NCBI GenBank assembly: GCA_020831845.1
Contig: JAFIFV010000108.1
Coordinates: 1-64,000 of the forward strand
DNA: 64,000 nt
Direction: 5' to 3'
Origin: Ectothiorhodospiraceae bacterium
GTDB lineage: Bacteria; Pseudomonadota; Gammaproteobacteria; Nitrococcales; Aquisalimonadaceae
The first letter of the stretch is position 1. Each line of letters begins with the position of its first letter. Below, piece by piece: positions 51,969 to 60,558 of the stretch. A program made the position numbers and the translations under genes. The notes under the pieces were generated by a model. That model did no database searches. It saw nothing but the letters and a program-made list of their open reading frames with translations, and was not told the DNA's origin.

Positions 51969-52391
51969 ATGGACATCGCCTTGCACTGGTTCGCCATCTG
52001 CACCGTCGTGCTGTTCTTCAAGATGCTCGCCCTGTCCTTCTACCAGGGCTACCACCGCATCGGGAAAGCCAGCTTCAAGGTCCCGGAGGACGCCCGCCTG
52101 ATGGGGCGCCCCCCCCTGGAGGAGGAGCTTCCACAGGTACAGCGCGCGGCCCGGGCCTGGATGAACGACCTGGAGAACATTCCCATCTTCCTGTTCCTGG
52201 GCCTGATCTACATGCTGGTGGAGGCACCCGGCGCGGTTGCCCCGGCCCTGTTCCTGGTATTCACGGCGGCGCGCATTCTGCACACGGTGTTCTACCTGAC
52301 AGCCATGCAACCATGGCGCACCATTGCCTATGGGGTCGGGCTGGCCTGCCTGCTTTGGATGAGTGTCGGCATCCTGCTGACGCTATTCTGA
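51969..52391 (+). CDS. MAPEG-family membrane protein
   Basis: A 140-aa inner-membrane protein with four helices and MAPEG features: the ALSFYQGYHRIG loop after helix 1, RAARAWMNDLENIPIFLFLGLIYM in the middle and FTAARILHTVFYLTAMQPWRTIAYGVG at the third-fourth helices. The family includes glutathione-dependent and eicosanoid enzymes; bacterial members have unclear substrates. It follows the GNAT gene by 13 nt. Confidence 0.85.
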   Translation: MDIALHWFAICTVVLFFKMLALSFYQGYHRIGKASFKVPEDARLMGRPPLEEELPQVQRAARAWMNDLENIPIFLFLGLIYMLVEAPGAVAPALFLVFTAARILHTVFYLTAMQPWRTIAYGVGLACLLWMSVGILLTLF

Positions 52392-52409
52392 CCGATGAAG
52401 GACCGAGAC

Positions 52410-53447
52410 ATGGATATCAGAGAGCTTTTCGGCATAGAGCACGCCGTGATCCAGGCGCCGATGGCCGGCGTCCAGGGCAGCGCGCTGGCGGTGGCGGTGT
52501 CGAACGCCGGCGGGCTGGGCTCGCTGCCCTGCGCGATGCTGAACACCGAAACCTTGCGTGGCGAACTGGAAGCCATCCGGTCGGGTACCGACAAGCCGTT
52601 CAACGTGAACTTCTTCTGCCACACCCCACCGGAACCGGACCCGGAACGCGAGGCCGCGTGGCACCGGACGCTGGATCCCTACTATGCCGAAATCGGCCAG
52701 GATCCACGCAATGTTCCCGCCGGGGCCGGGCGCGCCCCGTTCAGCGCCGAGGCCGCCGACGTTCTGGAGGAGTTCCGGCCGCCGGTGGTGAGCTTCCATT
52801 TCGGTCTGCCTTCCCCCGAACTGCTGGCCCGTGTCCGCCGCTGGGGCGCAAGGGTCCTGTCATCAGCCACCACGGTGGACGAGGCCTTGTGGCTGGAAGC
52901 CAAGGGCGTGGACGCCATCATCGCCCAGGGCCTGGAGGCAGGCGGCCATCGCGGCATGTTCCTCAGCAGCGACCTGAGCACGCAGGTGGGAACCCTGGCT
53001 CTGCTACCGCAGATCGTCGATGCGGTACGCGTACCTGTCATCGCCGCGGGCGGCATTGCCGATGCGGCAGGCGTGACGGCAGCCCGGGCGCTGGGTGCCG
53101 CGGGCGTACAGGTCGGCACGGCCTACCTGCTGTGCCCGGAAGCAACCACCAGCGAGGTCCATCGCACCGCGCTGCAGAGCGGTGCGGCCCGCCACACAGC
53201 GCTCACCAACATTTTCAGTGGCCGCCCCGCCAGAGGCATCGTCAACCGCATCATCCGGGAGATCGGCCCGATCTGCCCCACGGCGCCTGCCTTCCCGCTG
53301 GCCACCGGCGCCATCGGGCCCCTGAGGGCCGCCGCCGAGCAACGCGGCAATGGCGACTTCTCTCCGCTCTGGGCAGGCCAGAACGTCAGCGGTTGCCGGC
53401 AGGTTCCGGCGGACGAGTTGACCCGCTCCCTGGCATCGGAGTGGTGA
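52410..53447 (+). CDS. Nitronate monooxygenase family protein
   Basis: A 345-aa FMN-dependent TIM-barrel enzyme of the 2-nitropropane dioxygenase/NMO class, which oxidises nitronates. VIQAPMAGV at the N-terminus, ACIIAQGLEAGGHRG-type segment near 170 (containing the catalytic-site His) and AAGGIADAAGV near 212 with AAGVQVGTAYL are conserved. AAGGA 8 nt before ATG 52410 fits that start; an in-frame ATG at 52395 adds five residues. It follows the MAPEG gene by 18 nt. Confidence 0.86.
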   Translation: MDIRELFGIEHAVIQAPMAGVQGSALAVAVSNAGGLGSLPCAMLNTETLRGELEAIRSGTDKPFNVNFFCHTPPEPDPEREAAWHRTLDPYYAEIGQDPRNVPAGAGRAPFSAEAADVLEEFRPPVVSFHFGLPSPELLARVRRWGARVLSSATTVDEALWLEAKGVDAIIAQGLEAGGHRGMFLSSDLSTQVGTLALLPQIVDAVRVPVIAAGGIADAAGVTAARALGAAGVQVGTAYLLCPEATTSEVHRTALQSGAARHTALTNIFSGRPARGIVNRIIREIGPICPTAPAFPLATGAIGPLRAAAEQRGNGDFSPLWAGQNVSGCRQVPADELTRSLASEW

Positions 53448-53450
53448 ACC

Positions 53451-54083
53451 ATGCCCGCCGGCCGCGCCTCGCCCCCTGAACAACCGGTCCGCTGCTCCTG
53501 GTGCGGCACCGATCCCCTGTATGTGGCCTACCATGACGAGGAATGGGGCGTCCCCGTGCACGACGATCGGCTGCTGTTCGAGATGCTGGTGCTGGAAGGC
53601 GCGCAGGCCGGACTCAGCTGGTTGACGATACTGCGGAAACGGGAAGGATACCGGCGTGCCTTCGACGGCTTTGCCATCGACCGCGTCGCCGGTTACAGGG
53701 AAAAGGATGTGGAACGGCTGATGGAGGATAGCAACATCGTCCGCAACCGCCTGAAGATCGAATCCGTGGTCCGCAATGCCAGAGGTATCCTGGGCATACA
53801 GGCGGAGTTCGGCAGCTTCGACGCGTTCCTGTGGCGGTACGTGGACGGCACGCCGGTCAGGAATCACTGGCAATCGCTGCGGGAGGTTCCCGCACGCACA
53901 CCGGTATCCGAAAGCCTGAGTCGGGACCTGCGGAAGCGGGGGTTCAATTTCGTCGGCCCGACCATCTGCTATGCCTTCATGCAGGCCACCGGCATGGTGG
54001 ACGACCACCTGTCGGACTGCTACAAGCGCCACGCCGATCAGCGCGGAAATGAAGCAACGACCGCTGCGACGCTCAGACCGTAA
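53451..54083 (+). CDS. tag: DNA-3-methyladenine glycosylase I
   Basis: A 210-aa base-excision repair enzyme of the HhH superfamily, removing 3-methyladenine from alkylated DNA. Conserved features are RCSWCGTDPLYVAYHDEEWGVP at residues 11-32 (zinc-binding Cys and His), LSWLTILRKREGYR, the FNFVGPTICYAFMQATG segment and the C-terminal DDHLSDCYKRH with the other zinc ligands. It is 3 nt after the nitronate monooxygenase gene and thus co-transcribed. Confidence 0.9.
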   Translation: MPAGRASPPEQPVRCSWCGTDPLYVAYHDEEWGVPVHDDRLLFEMLVLEGAQAGLSWLTILRKREGYRRAFDGFAIDRVAGYREKDVERLMEDSNIVRNRLKIESVVRNARGILGIQAEFGSFDAFLWRYVDGTPVRNHWQSLREVPARTPVSESLSRDLRKRGFNFVGPTICYAFMQATGMVDDHLSDCYKRHADQRGNEATTAATLRP

Positions 54084-54109
54084 CGTTACGGAACACCGGT
54101 GTCCTGAAC

Positions 54110-55078
54110 TCAGCCCTGGCCATCCAGCCGGTGATCGAAGAGCGCAATACGATTCCGGCCTTCACGCTTGCCCCGGTACAACGCCTTGTCGGCGTTATCC
54201 AGCAACTGCTCATGGCTGCCCAGGTTTTCCTCGTAGCCCGCAATGCCCAGCGTAATGGTCATGCCCAGTTCCCTGTTTCGGGTCCGGATGGGGGTTGCCT
54301 CCACCGCCGCCCGCACGCGCTCGGCCACCCGGACAGCCTGTTCCACTGGCGTGTCTGGCAGCAGCAACGTGAACTCCTCGCCGCCGTAGCGGCCGCAGAG
54401 ATCCTCCGCGCGCAGCAACGAGGACGTTCTTCGTATCACCTGGCGCAGCACCTCGTCGCCACACTGGTGGCCATGGGTGTCATTGACGCGCTTGAAGTTA
54501 TCAAAATCGAACATGACCACGGACAACGCCCCTCCGTGGCGCCGTACCCGGGCGAACTCCTCCGCCAGCCGCGTCTCCAGGTGGCCCCGATTGTAGATTC
54601 CCGTCAGGCCGTCTCGCACGCTGGCTTCTTCCAGCCGGGTGTTGGCTTCCTGCAGAGCTGACTGGTACAGGCTGGCATCCGTCACGTCCACCACGGTGAT
54701 ACAGACGTGGGAGACCTGGCCGGTGGAGTCGCTGATGGGAATAAGGGTACAGTCCTGGCGCATCCAGTCCACACCACCCGTGACCGGGCGATCATGCTGG
54801 AAACGGAACAGATAGGGCCGCTGTTCCCACGAGGTAAAGGCATAGTTACGCAGCAGGCGGACACTTTCCAGCTTCCTTTTCAGCCAGGACGCTGGAAGCT
54901 CCGGAAAACAGTCGAACAGATCGCGACCCAGCACCGCATCGGCTTCCAGCCCGCTATGCGTCGCCATGAACCGGTTCCAGCGGACGATGCGATTCGCATC
55001 GTCCAGTAGCAGCACACCCACATTGATGCGCTCGAAGACCGCCTCGAGCAGGGCCCGCTGTTCGTTCTCGCGAGTCAA
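54110..55078 (-). CDS. PAS-GGDEF diguanylate cyclase
   Basis: A 322-aa cytoplasmic protein. A PAS domain (about 8-125) leads into a GGDEF domain (about 150-315) with GRYGGEEFTLLLP, the active GGEEF version. FDFDNFKRVNDTHGH is the substrate loop. An RxxD-type inhibitory site is possible around SLLRAEDLCG. It is the last gene of a CheY-CheC-cyclase operon with 4-nt overlaps, so its output is probably tied to that response regulator. Confidence 0.9.
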   Translation of the reverse strand: MTRENEQRALLEAVFERINVGVLLLDDANRIVRWNRFMATHSGLEADAVLGRDLFDCFPELPASWLKRKLESVRLLRNYAFTSWEQRPYLFRFQHDRPVTGGVDWMRQDCTLIPISDSTGQVSHVCITVVDVTDASLYQSALQEANTRLEEASVRDGLTGIYNRGHLETRLAEEFARVRRHGGALSVVMFDFDNFKRVNDTHGHQCGDEVLRQVIRRTSSLLRAEDLCGRYGGEEFTLLLPDTPVEQAVRVAERVRAAVEATPIRTRNRELGMTITLGIAGYEENLGSHEQLLDNADKALYRGKREGRNRIALFDHRLDGQG

Positions 55079-55695
55079 ATGTCCCCCAGCATCCTGTCCA
55101 GCGCCTGCCGCAGCACGTCGATGGATTCCTCCGGCAGCAACAACACCAGGTGACAGGAGAAATTGCGCGGGTCCAGCCGGAAATTCACTTCCAGCAACAG
55201 CGCATCCACCCAGTCTACGGGACCACGCCGCAAGATCGCGGCCACTCCCTGCTCCTGGCCGAGCAGCGTGGGTGCGGAAAAGGCGAAATCCGTATGCAAC
55301 TGGTTGCCCAGGCCACGCAGTACCGCGCCGACCAGAATGTTGCTGACATCCAGCAGCAGCTCCTCCTGCTGTTCGGCTCCGGCGCCACTCTCGTGACCAA
55401 GCAGGTCGGCCAGTTCGCTGCAGCCTTCGGTGCCGAACAGACTGATGGCCTCGCCGCGCAGGCGCCCCTGGAAACTCTGGCGCACGGCCGTCACGGCGAG
55501 ATCCAGTGACGGGCCCAGCATGGCTGACACTGTGGCGGCGAGGTCAGCCGCCTGGACAGGCTTCGCGCGCGGCACAGACAGCGCCACGTAGTGATCCAGC
55601 AGGCGCGCCAGTACCGCACCCGCTTGCCCCATGGCGATATTCGCCGTCTCCTGGAGCGCATCAAGCTGGTCGTCGCTAAAGGACTTCAGGCTCAT
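55075..55695 (-). CDS. CheC-like CheY-phosphate phosphatase
   Basis: A 206-aa cytosolic protein of the CheC/CheX/FliY family. Both phosphatase half-sites are visible: QETANIAMGQAGAVLARLL...ALSVP (Glu/Asn, then Pro) at about 15-45 and LLLDVSNILVGAVLRGLGN...SAPT (Asp/Asn) at about 120-150. These remove phosphate from CheY-like proteins. Start ATG 55695 is 47 codons into a longer frame with no support. It overlaps both neighbours (CheY upstream, cyclase downstream) by 4 nt. Confidence 0.85.
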   Translation of the reverse strand: MSLKSFSDDQLDALQETANIAMGQAGAVLARLLDHYVALSVPRAKPVQAADLAATVSAMLGPSLDLAVTAVRQSFQGRLRGEAISLFGTEGCSELADLLGHESGAGAEQQEELLLDVSNILVGAVLRGLGNQLHTDFAFSAPTLLGQEQGVAAILRRGPVDWVDALLLEVNFRLDPRNFSCHLVLLLPEESIDVLRQALDRMLGDI

Positions 55696-56057
55696 GAAAG
55701 GCCGTTCTCGCGCAGCACGCGCGCCAGTTGGCCGGCATCCACCGGCTTGGGCAGGAACGCAACAGCACCCAGCTCCAGCACGCGCGCCTCGGCCTTGGGC
55801 TGGATGTCCGCCGAAATCACCACGACCACGCATTCCAGGCCTTCACGGCCCATGGCTTCCAGCACCTCGAAGCCGTCCATGCCCGGCATGGTGAGATCCA
55901 GCAGCATGAGCCGGGGCTTGATCTGACGGCACAGTGCCAGCGCTTCTTCACCGCCGGAGGCCTGGTGAAGTTCCACATTCCAATCCGCGGGAAGCGCGCG
56001 CATAGTCAGCTTCCGCGACATGGTCGAGTCATCGACCACCAGAACTGGCGTCGCCAT
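55692..56057 (-). CDS. CheY-like single-domain response regulator
   Basis: A 121-aa receiver domain without output. The acidic pair VVDDST, phospho-acceptor Asp53 in LMLLDLTMPGMDG, Thr/Ser-like VVVISAD and Lys in FLPKPVD are present. It starts the operon RR-CheC-cyclase, so phosphorylation could be cleared by the coupled CheC and passed on by protein contact to the cyclase. No CheA or histidine kinase is nearby. Confidence 0.9.
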   Translation of the reverse strand: MATPVLVVDDSTMSRKLTMRALPADWNVELHQASGGEEALALCRQIKPRLMLLDLTMPGMDGFEVLEAMGREGLECVVVVISADIQPKAEARVLELGAVAFLPKPVDAGQLARVLRENGLS

Positions 56058-56384
56058 GAGATGAGAGCCCCCGAGTCAAAGCAGTAACAACCGACTTGCG
56101 CGCAGGCCAGGGCACAGCCAGGCACAGTTCATCGCCACTGCCCTCGTTGCCGGAATGATGCGATCAAGCCACTTTTTAGAGTTGTGGTTCACATAATTTC
56201 AGTGCCTTGACGGGATTGCAAGGCACTGCTTCACAGCTTTGGAGTCCACCTTCCAGGAGATCTCGCCGGCACGCCATCCAGCGCCTGGGGCGGCCGTGGA
56301 TCCGGGCCGCGAAAACAGGCGGCTCGCCCCCGGAACGGCTATTGTACGAAGGAGGACACGGGAACATTGCACAGAGGATTTGCC
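56058..56384. other. Divergent promoter region with a dyad
   Basis: A 327-bp gap between the response regulator and the SnoaL-like gene. A perfect 10-bp inverted repeat (CAGTGCCTTG at 56200-56209, complement at 56219-56228) lies about 155 nt before the SnoaL-like start. No gene was recognised. Confidence 0.4.
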
Positions 56385-56756
56385 GTGGAGCCGAAAGACA
56401 TCGTCGAACAGTATCTAAGGGCCATAGCACAGCGAGACTACGGCGAGGCCCGCCGATTTCTGGCCGATACCGGCTTCAGTTACATCAGTCCCATCGGTCA
56501 TTTCCACAGCGCCGACGACCTGATGGCACATTCGTTCCTCAGTGACGGTATCGTGCAACGCATGGAATTCCGCAAACACTTCACCGACGGGGAGGATGTC
56601 TGCCATATCCTGCGTTTTCATGTGCAGATCTCGGAGAAATTCGCCGCGGACGTCGTCCACTGGGCGACGGTCCGCGGCGGACGGATTCACCGCATCGAGA
56701 TGATCTTCGACGCCTACCCCTACCGTATCCTGTTCTCGGAGCAGGGGCCGGGGTGA
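56385..56756 (+). CDS. SnoaL-like (NTF2-fold) protein
   Basis: A 123-aa protein of the NTF2/SnoaL fold. The helix-then-cone pattern is clear: EPKDIVEQYLRAIAQRDYGEARRFLAD, then GFSYISPIGHFHSADDLMAHSF and ADVVHWATVRGGRIHRIEMIFD. GTG 56385 with AGAGGAT upstream is used; TTG 56367 with GGAGG further away is an alternative adding six residues. It is convergent with the oxidoreductase gene, their stops one base apart. Function unknown. Confidence 0.72.
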   Translation: MEPKDIVEQYLRAIAQRDYGEARRFLADTGFSYISPIGHFHSADDLMAHSFLSDGIVQRMEFRKHFTDGEDVCHILRFHVQISEKFAADVVHWATVRGGRIHRIEMIFDAYPYRILFSEQGPG

Positions 56757-56757
56757 C

Positions 56758-59700
56758 TCAGTGGACCGCCCCTGCGGCGCGTTGGTCCTGTCCGGCGACG
56801 GCCTGCCGCGGAGGATTGCGGAACAGGGCGAGCAACTCCCGCTGACGTGCCCTCGCGCGCTCGGCGTTGGCCATCTTCACATGGCCATAGCCGCGGATGC
56901 CCATCGGCAAGGCGGCCAGCTCGATCGCGTAACCGCGATTGCCGGCGCGCAGCCCGGTCAGGACCTCTTCCATCAGGGCCTGATAGTCGTCGATCAACTG
57001 GCGCTCCAGTTTCCGGTCGTGACTGTAACGGAACGGATCGAGCGCTGTGCCGCGCAGCCCCTTCAGCCGGACCAGCAACCGCAGCAGGGGCATCACCCAG
57101 GGCCCGAAGCTGCGCTTGCGCGGTTCCCCGGTGACCGGGTCGGGCCTGGACAGCAGGGGCGGCGCCATGTGGAAGCGCACCTGGTAGTCACCATCGAAGG
57201 TCTGCGCCAGTTGGCGATCGAAGCCGCCGTCGGTGTAGAGCCGGGCCACCTCGTACTCGTCCTTGTAGGCCAGCAGCTTGTACCAGCCGCGCGCCACGGC
57301 CTCGGTGAAAGCCGTCTCGCCCGGCGCACAGGCGTTTTCCGCCTGGCGGGCGGCCTCCACCATGGCGAGGTAACGCCCACTGTAGGCTTCGTTCTGATAG
57401 GCGACCAGATCCTCGGCCCGCCGCTGCACGAACGTCTCAAGTTCCATCTCCGCAGCCCCCTCCGTCGCCTCCGGGACGCCGACGATACGTTCCACCGCTG
57501 CCATGTCGTGGGCGGCCCGCCGCCCCCAGAGGAACGCGCGCTGGTTGGCTTCCACGGCGGTGCCGTTCAGCGCGATGGCGCGCTCGATGGCCTCGGCGGA
57601 GACCGGCAGATAGCCCTGCTGGTAGGCGTACCCGACCAGGAACAGGTTCGCCGTGACGGCGTCGCCGAACAGGCGTTCGGTCAGGCTGATCGTGTCCAGT
57701 GCGTGAACCCTGTCGTTGGCCGCCGCGTCGCGGATCCGGGCCAGCATGCCGTCCGCGGGGAAGGGCAGGTCCGGGTTGTTGATGAAGCTGGCGGTCATGA
57801 TGCCGTGGCTGTTGATTACCGCTGCACTGCGCTCGGGGTCCAGTTTCGAAAGGCTGTCGTGGCCGGCGGCGACGACCAGGTCCGCGCCCAGCAGCAGATC
57901 GGCCTCACCGGCCGGAATACGCGCGCCGTTCAGCTGATCCGACCTGGACGCCATCCGGATATGGGTGGTCACGGCACCGTATTTCTGGGCCAGCCCGGTC
58001 ATGTCCAGCACGGCCACGCCCTTGCCCTCCAGATGAGCGGCCATGCCAAGCAGGGCGCCAACAGTCACCACGCCGGTCCCGCCGACACCGGTCACTGCGA
58101 TGCCGTAGGGCCGCTCCACCCCGGGAAGCACCGGCTCCGGCAACGGCGGGAACTCCGCCTCATGCGCCGTGGACTGCGGTTTGCGCAGACTGCCGCCGTG
58201 GACGGTGACGAAACTGGGGCAGAACCCCTCCAGGCAGGAGAAATCCTTGTTGCACTGCGCCTGGTCGATGGCGCGCTTGCGACCCAGCTCGGTTTCCACC
58301 GGAACCACCGACAGGCAGTTGGACTTGACGTTGCAGTCCCCGCAGCCCTCGCAGACGCGCTGATTGATGAAGGCGCGCCTGGGTGGGTCGTCCATCAGCC
58401 CCCGCTTGCGGCGCCGGCGCTTCTCGGCAGCGCACGTCTGGTCATAGATCAGCGCCGTCACCCCGGGCAATTCCCGGAGTTCGCGCTGCACGGCATCGAG
58501 CTCGCGACGATCGTGCACGGTAACACCGGCCGCGAGGCCAGCGCTGCCGGGGTACTTTTCGGGCTCGTCGGTCACCACCACGGTGCGAACGACGCCCTCG
58601 GCGGCGAGCTGATGACTCAGCTGCGGCACGGTAAGCTCACCGTCCACATGCTGACCGCCGGTCATGGCGACCGCATCGTTGTAAAGGATCTTGTAAGTGA
58701 TGTTGACGCCGCTTGCGATCGCGGCGCGGATCGCCAGCAGGCCGGAATGGAAGTAGGTGCCGTCCCCCAGATTGGCGAAGATATGGCGGGTTTCGGTGAA
58801 TGGCGCCTGGCCGATCCATGGCACGCCTTCGCCGCCCATGTGGGTAAAGGTCTCGGTGTTGCGGTCCATCCAGTTGGCCATGTAGTGGCAGCCGATGCCG
58901 GCCGTCGCCCGGCTCCCATCCGGCACCCGTGTGGAGGTGTTATGCGGGCAGCCGGAGCAGAAATGCGGCATGCGTTCGGCCAATGGCTTGCTGGTGGCCA
59001 GCGCATGTTCCTTCTGCTCCAGGAACTCCAGCCGCCGCCCCATCACCGGGCTTGAGTAGAACAGCGCGATGCGATCGGCAATCACCCGCGCCAGGCGGGC
59101 GGGGTTCAGTTCACCCGCGGAAGGGAGGATCCACTCGCCCTTCTCGTCGAACTTGCCCACCACCCGCGGACGCGCCGCCTCGCTCCAGTTGTAGAGCTGC
59201 TCCTTGAGCTGGTTCTCCACGACCGCGCGCTTTTCCTCGACCACCAGGATCTCTTCCAGGCCCTCGGCGAAGTGGCGCACCCCGACCCGGTCCAGCGGCC
59301 AGCTCATGCCAACCTTGTAGACGCGCAGCCCGATGCGGGCCGCCTCCGCATCATCGATGCCCAGATCCTCCAGCGCCTGGCGCACGTCCAGGTAGGCCTT
59401 GCCGGTGGTGACGATGCCGAACCTGGGTTGCGGGCTGTCCACCACCACGCGGTCCAGGCGGTTGGCGCGGGCAAAGGCCAGGGCGGCGTAGAGCTTGTAG
59501 CGCTGCAGCCGGTACTCCTGGTCCACCGGGCGGTCGGGCCAGCGGATGCTCAGCCCCTCCGGCGGCAACTGGAAATCCTCCGGCAGGACGATGCCAGCGC
59601 GGTCGGGGTCGATGGACACCGAGGCCGAGGAATCGGCAGTATCCGCCACCATGATGAAGCCGATCCAGCAGCCGCTGAATCGGGACATGGCCCAGCCGTA

Positions 59701-60252
59701 GAGCCCGAGATCCAGGACATCCTGGATGTCCGAGGGGTTCAGCACCGGCATCTGGGCATCCATGAATGCGTATTCCGACTGACTGGGCAGTGTGGAGGAC
59801 TTGCAGCCATGGTCGTCGCCAGCGATGGCCAGCACACCGCCGTGCGGGGAGGTGCCAGCCGCATTCGCATGCTTGAAGACGTCGCCGCAGCGGTCCACGC
59901 CGGGCGCCTTGCCATACCACATGCCGAACACGCCGTCGCAAGTGGCACCCGGCCACAGGCCCACCTGTTGACTGCCCCAGATGGCCGTCGCGGCCAGGTC
60001 CTCGTTGATGCCGGGTTTGAACGTGATCCGGTTGCGCTCCAGGAAGGGCCGCGCCTCCCACAGCGCCTTGTCCAGCCCACCCAGCGGGGATCCACGGTAG
60101 CCGGAAATGAAGGCAGCGGTGTCCAGGCCGGCCTGACGGTCGCGGCTACGCTGCATCATGGGAAGTCGCACCAGAGCCTGGATGCCGTTGAGGTAAACGC
60201 GCCCGGTTTCGAGGGCGTACTTGTCGTCGAGTTGCACGTTAGCCAGGGCCAT
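56758..60252 (-). CDS. Fused indolepyruvate ferredoxin oxidoreductase
   Basis: A 1164-aa single-chain enzyme that oxidatively decarboxylates arylpyruvates to aryl-CoA with ferredoxin. It fuses the IorA-like TPP-binding domains (about 30-610; ISGYRGSPLGG, GCPHNTSTRVPDGS), a short ferredoxin-like segment (about 650-700; CEGCGDCNVKSNCLS), the IorB-like gamma domain (about 735-930; TGVGGTGVVTVGALL) and a C-terminal DUF6537-like part. Aerobic proteobacteria use this fused form for aromatic amino-acid catabolism. ATG 60252 follows GGGAGAT; the frame is open to 60465 but the extension is low-complexity and lacks family similarity. It is monocistronic. Confidence 0.88.
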   Translation of the reverse strand: MALANVQLDDKYALETGRVYLNGIQALVRLPMMQRSRDRQAGLDTAAFISGYRGSPLGGLDKALWEARPFLERNRITFKPGINEDLAATAIWGSQQVGLWPGATCDGVFGMWYGKAPGVDRCGDVFKHANAAGTSPHGGVLAIAGDDHGCKSSTLPSQSEYAFMDAQMPVLNPSDIQDVLDLGLYGWAMSRFSGCWIGFIMVADTADSSASVSIDPDRAGIVLPEDFQLPPEGLSIRWPDRPVDQEYRLQRYKLYAALAFARANRLDRVVVDSPQPRFGIVTTGKAYLDVRQALEDLGIDDAEAARIGLRVYKVGMSWPLDRVGVRHFAEGLEEILVVEEKRAVVENQLKEQLYNWSEAARPRVVGKFDEKGEWILPSAGELNPARLARVIADRIALFYSSPVMGRRLEFLEQKEHALATSKPLAERMPHFCSGCPHNTSTRVPDGSRATAGIGCHYMANWMDRNTETFTHMGGEGVPWIGQAPFTETRHIFANLGDGTYFHSGLLAIRAAIASGVNITYKILYNDAVAMTGGQHVDGELTVPQLSHQLAAEGVVRTVVVTDEPEKYPGSAGLAAGVTVHDRRELDAVQRELRELPGVTALIYDQTCAAEKRRRRKRGLMDDPPRRAFINQRVCEGCGDCNVKSNCLSVVPVETELGRKRAIDQAQCNKDFSCLEGFCPSFVTVHGGSLRKPQSTAHEAEFPPLPEPVLPGVERPYGIAVTGVGGTGVVTVGALLGMAAHLEGKGVAVLDMTGLAQKYGAVTTHIRMASRSDQLNGARIPAGEADLLLGADLVVAAGHDSLSKLDPERSAAVINSHGIMTASFINNPDLPFPADGMLARIRDAAANDRVHALDTISLTERLFGDAVTANLFLVGYAYQQGYLPVSAEAIERAIALNGTAVEANQRAFLWGRRAAHDMAAVERIVGVPEATEGAAEMELETFVQRRAEDLVAYQNEAYSGRYLAMVEAARQAENACAPGETAFTEAVARGWYKLLAYKDEYEVARLYTDGGFDRQLAQTFDGDYQVRFHMAPPLLSRPDPVTGEPRKRSFGPWVMPLLRLLVRLKGLRGTALDPFRYSHDRKLERQLIDDYQALMEEVLTGLRAGNRGYAIELAALPMGIRGYGHVKMANAERARARQRELLALFRNPPRQAVAGQDQRAAGAVH

Positions 60253-60558
60253 ACAGGGGATCTCCCTTGCCGGAGCCGTCGCCGGCTGCCACGATGGTTG
60301 CCAGGCACCCTTACGCACGCTGTGCGTCCCCTCCCCGCGCGGTGGATTGTTGTTCGCTCCGCGGGATGGCGGATCGGCACGCGGCCTTTTGAGCAGCGGT
60401 ACCGATTCAGGTGACTCCCTCAAAGCTACGCCCCGGCCACCGGTAGTCAATGTGCAGTGCAACATGGCGCTGCGACTGCGAAGGCGTGACGGGGATCATG
60501 TTATTTAACGCATCAGTTGCTTAAGCTTGCCCATCGCGCACCATGGCCGGGGACCCGA
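60253..60558. other. Divergent gap, nothing recognised
   Basis: About 306 bp between the oxidoreductase start and the MHYT protein start. No hairpin with a T-run, repeat or ORF on either strand with a ribosome site was seen. Confidence 0.4.

Noticed and set aside
56190-56212. Possible sixth copy of the dispersed repeat (ATTTCAGTGC match)
   Set aside because: Only about 10 bases match the terminal consensus exactly and the flanks diverge; the stretch is better explained as half of a local inverted repeat.
56761-59055. 764-codon open frame on the plus strand
   Set aside because: It is antisense to the indolepyruvate oxidoreductase, which has complete family motifs; no ribosome site or family match.
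60253-60465. 71-residue N-terminal extension of the indolepyruvate oxidoreductase
   Set aside because: The extension is Arg/Pro-rich and unlike the family; ATG 60252 has a ribosome site and begins at the family start.
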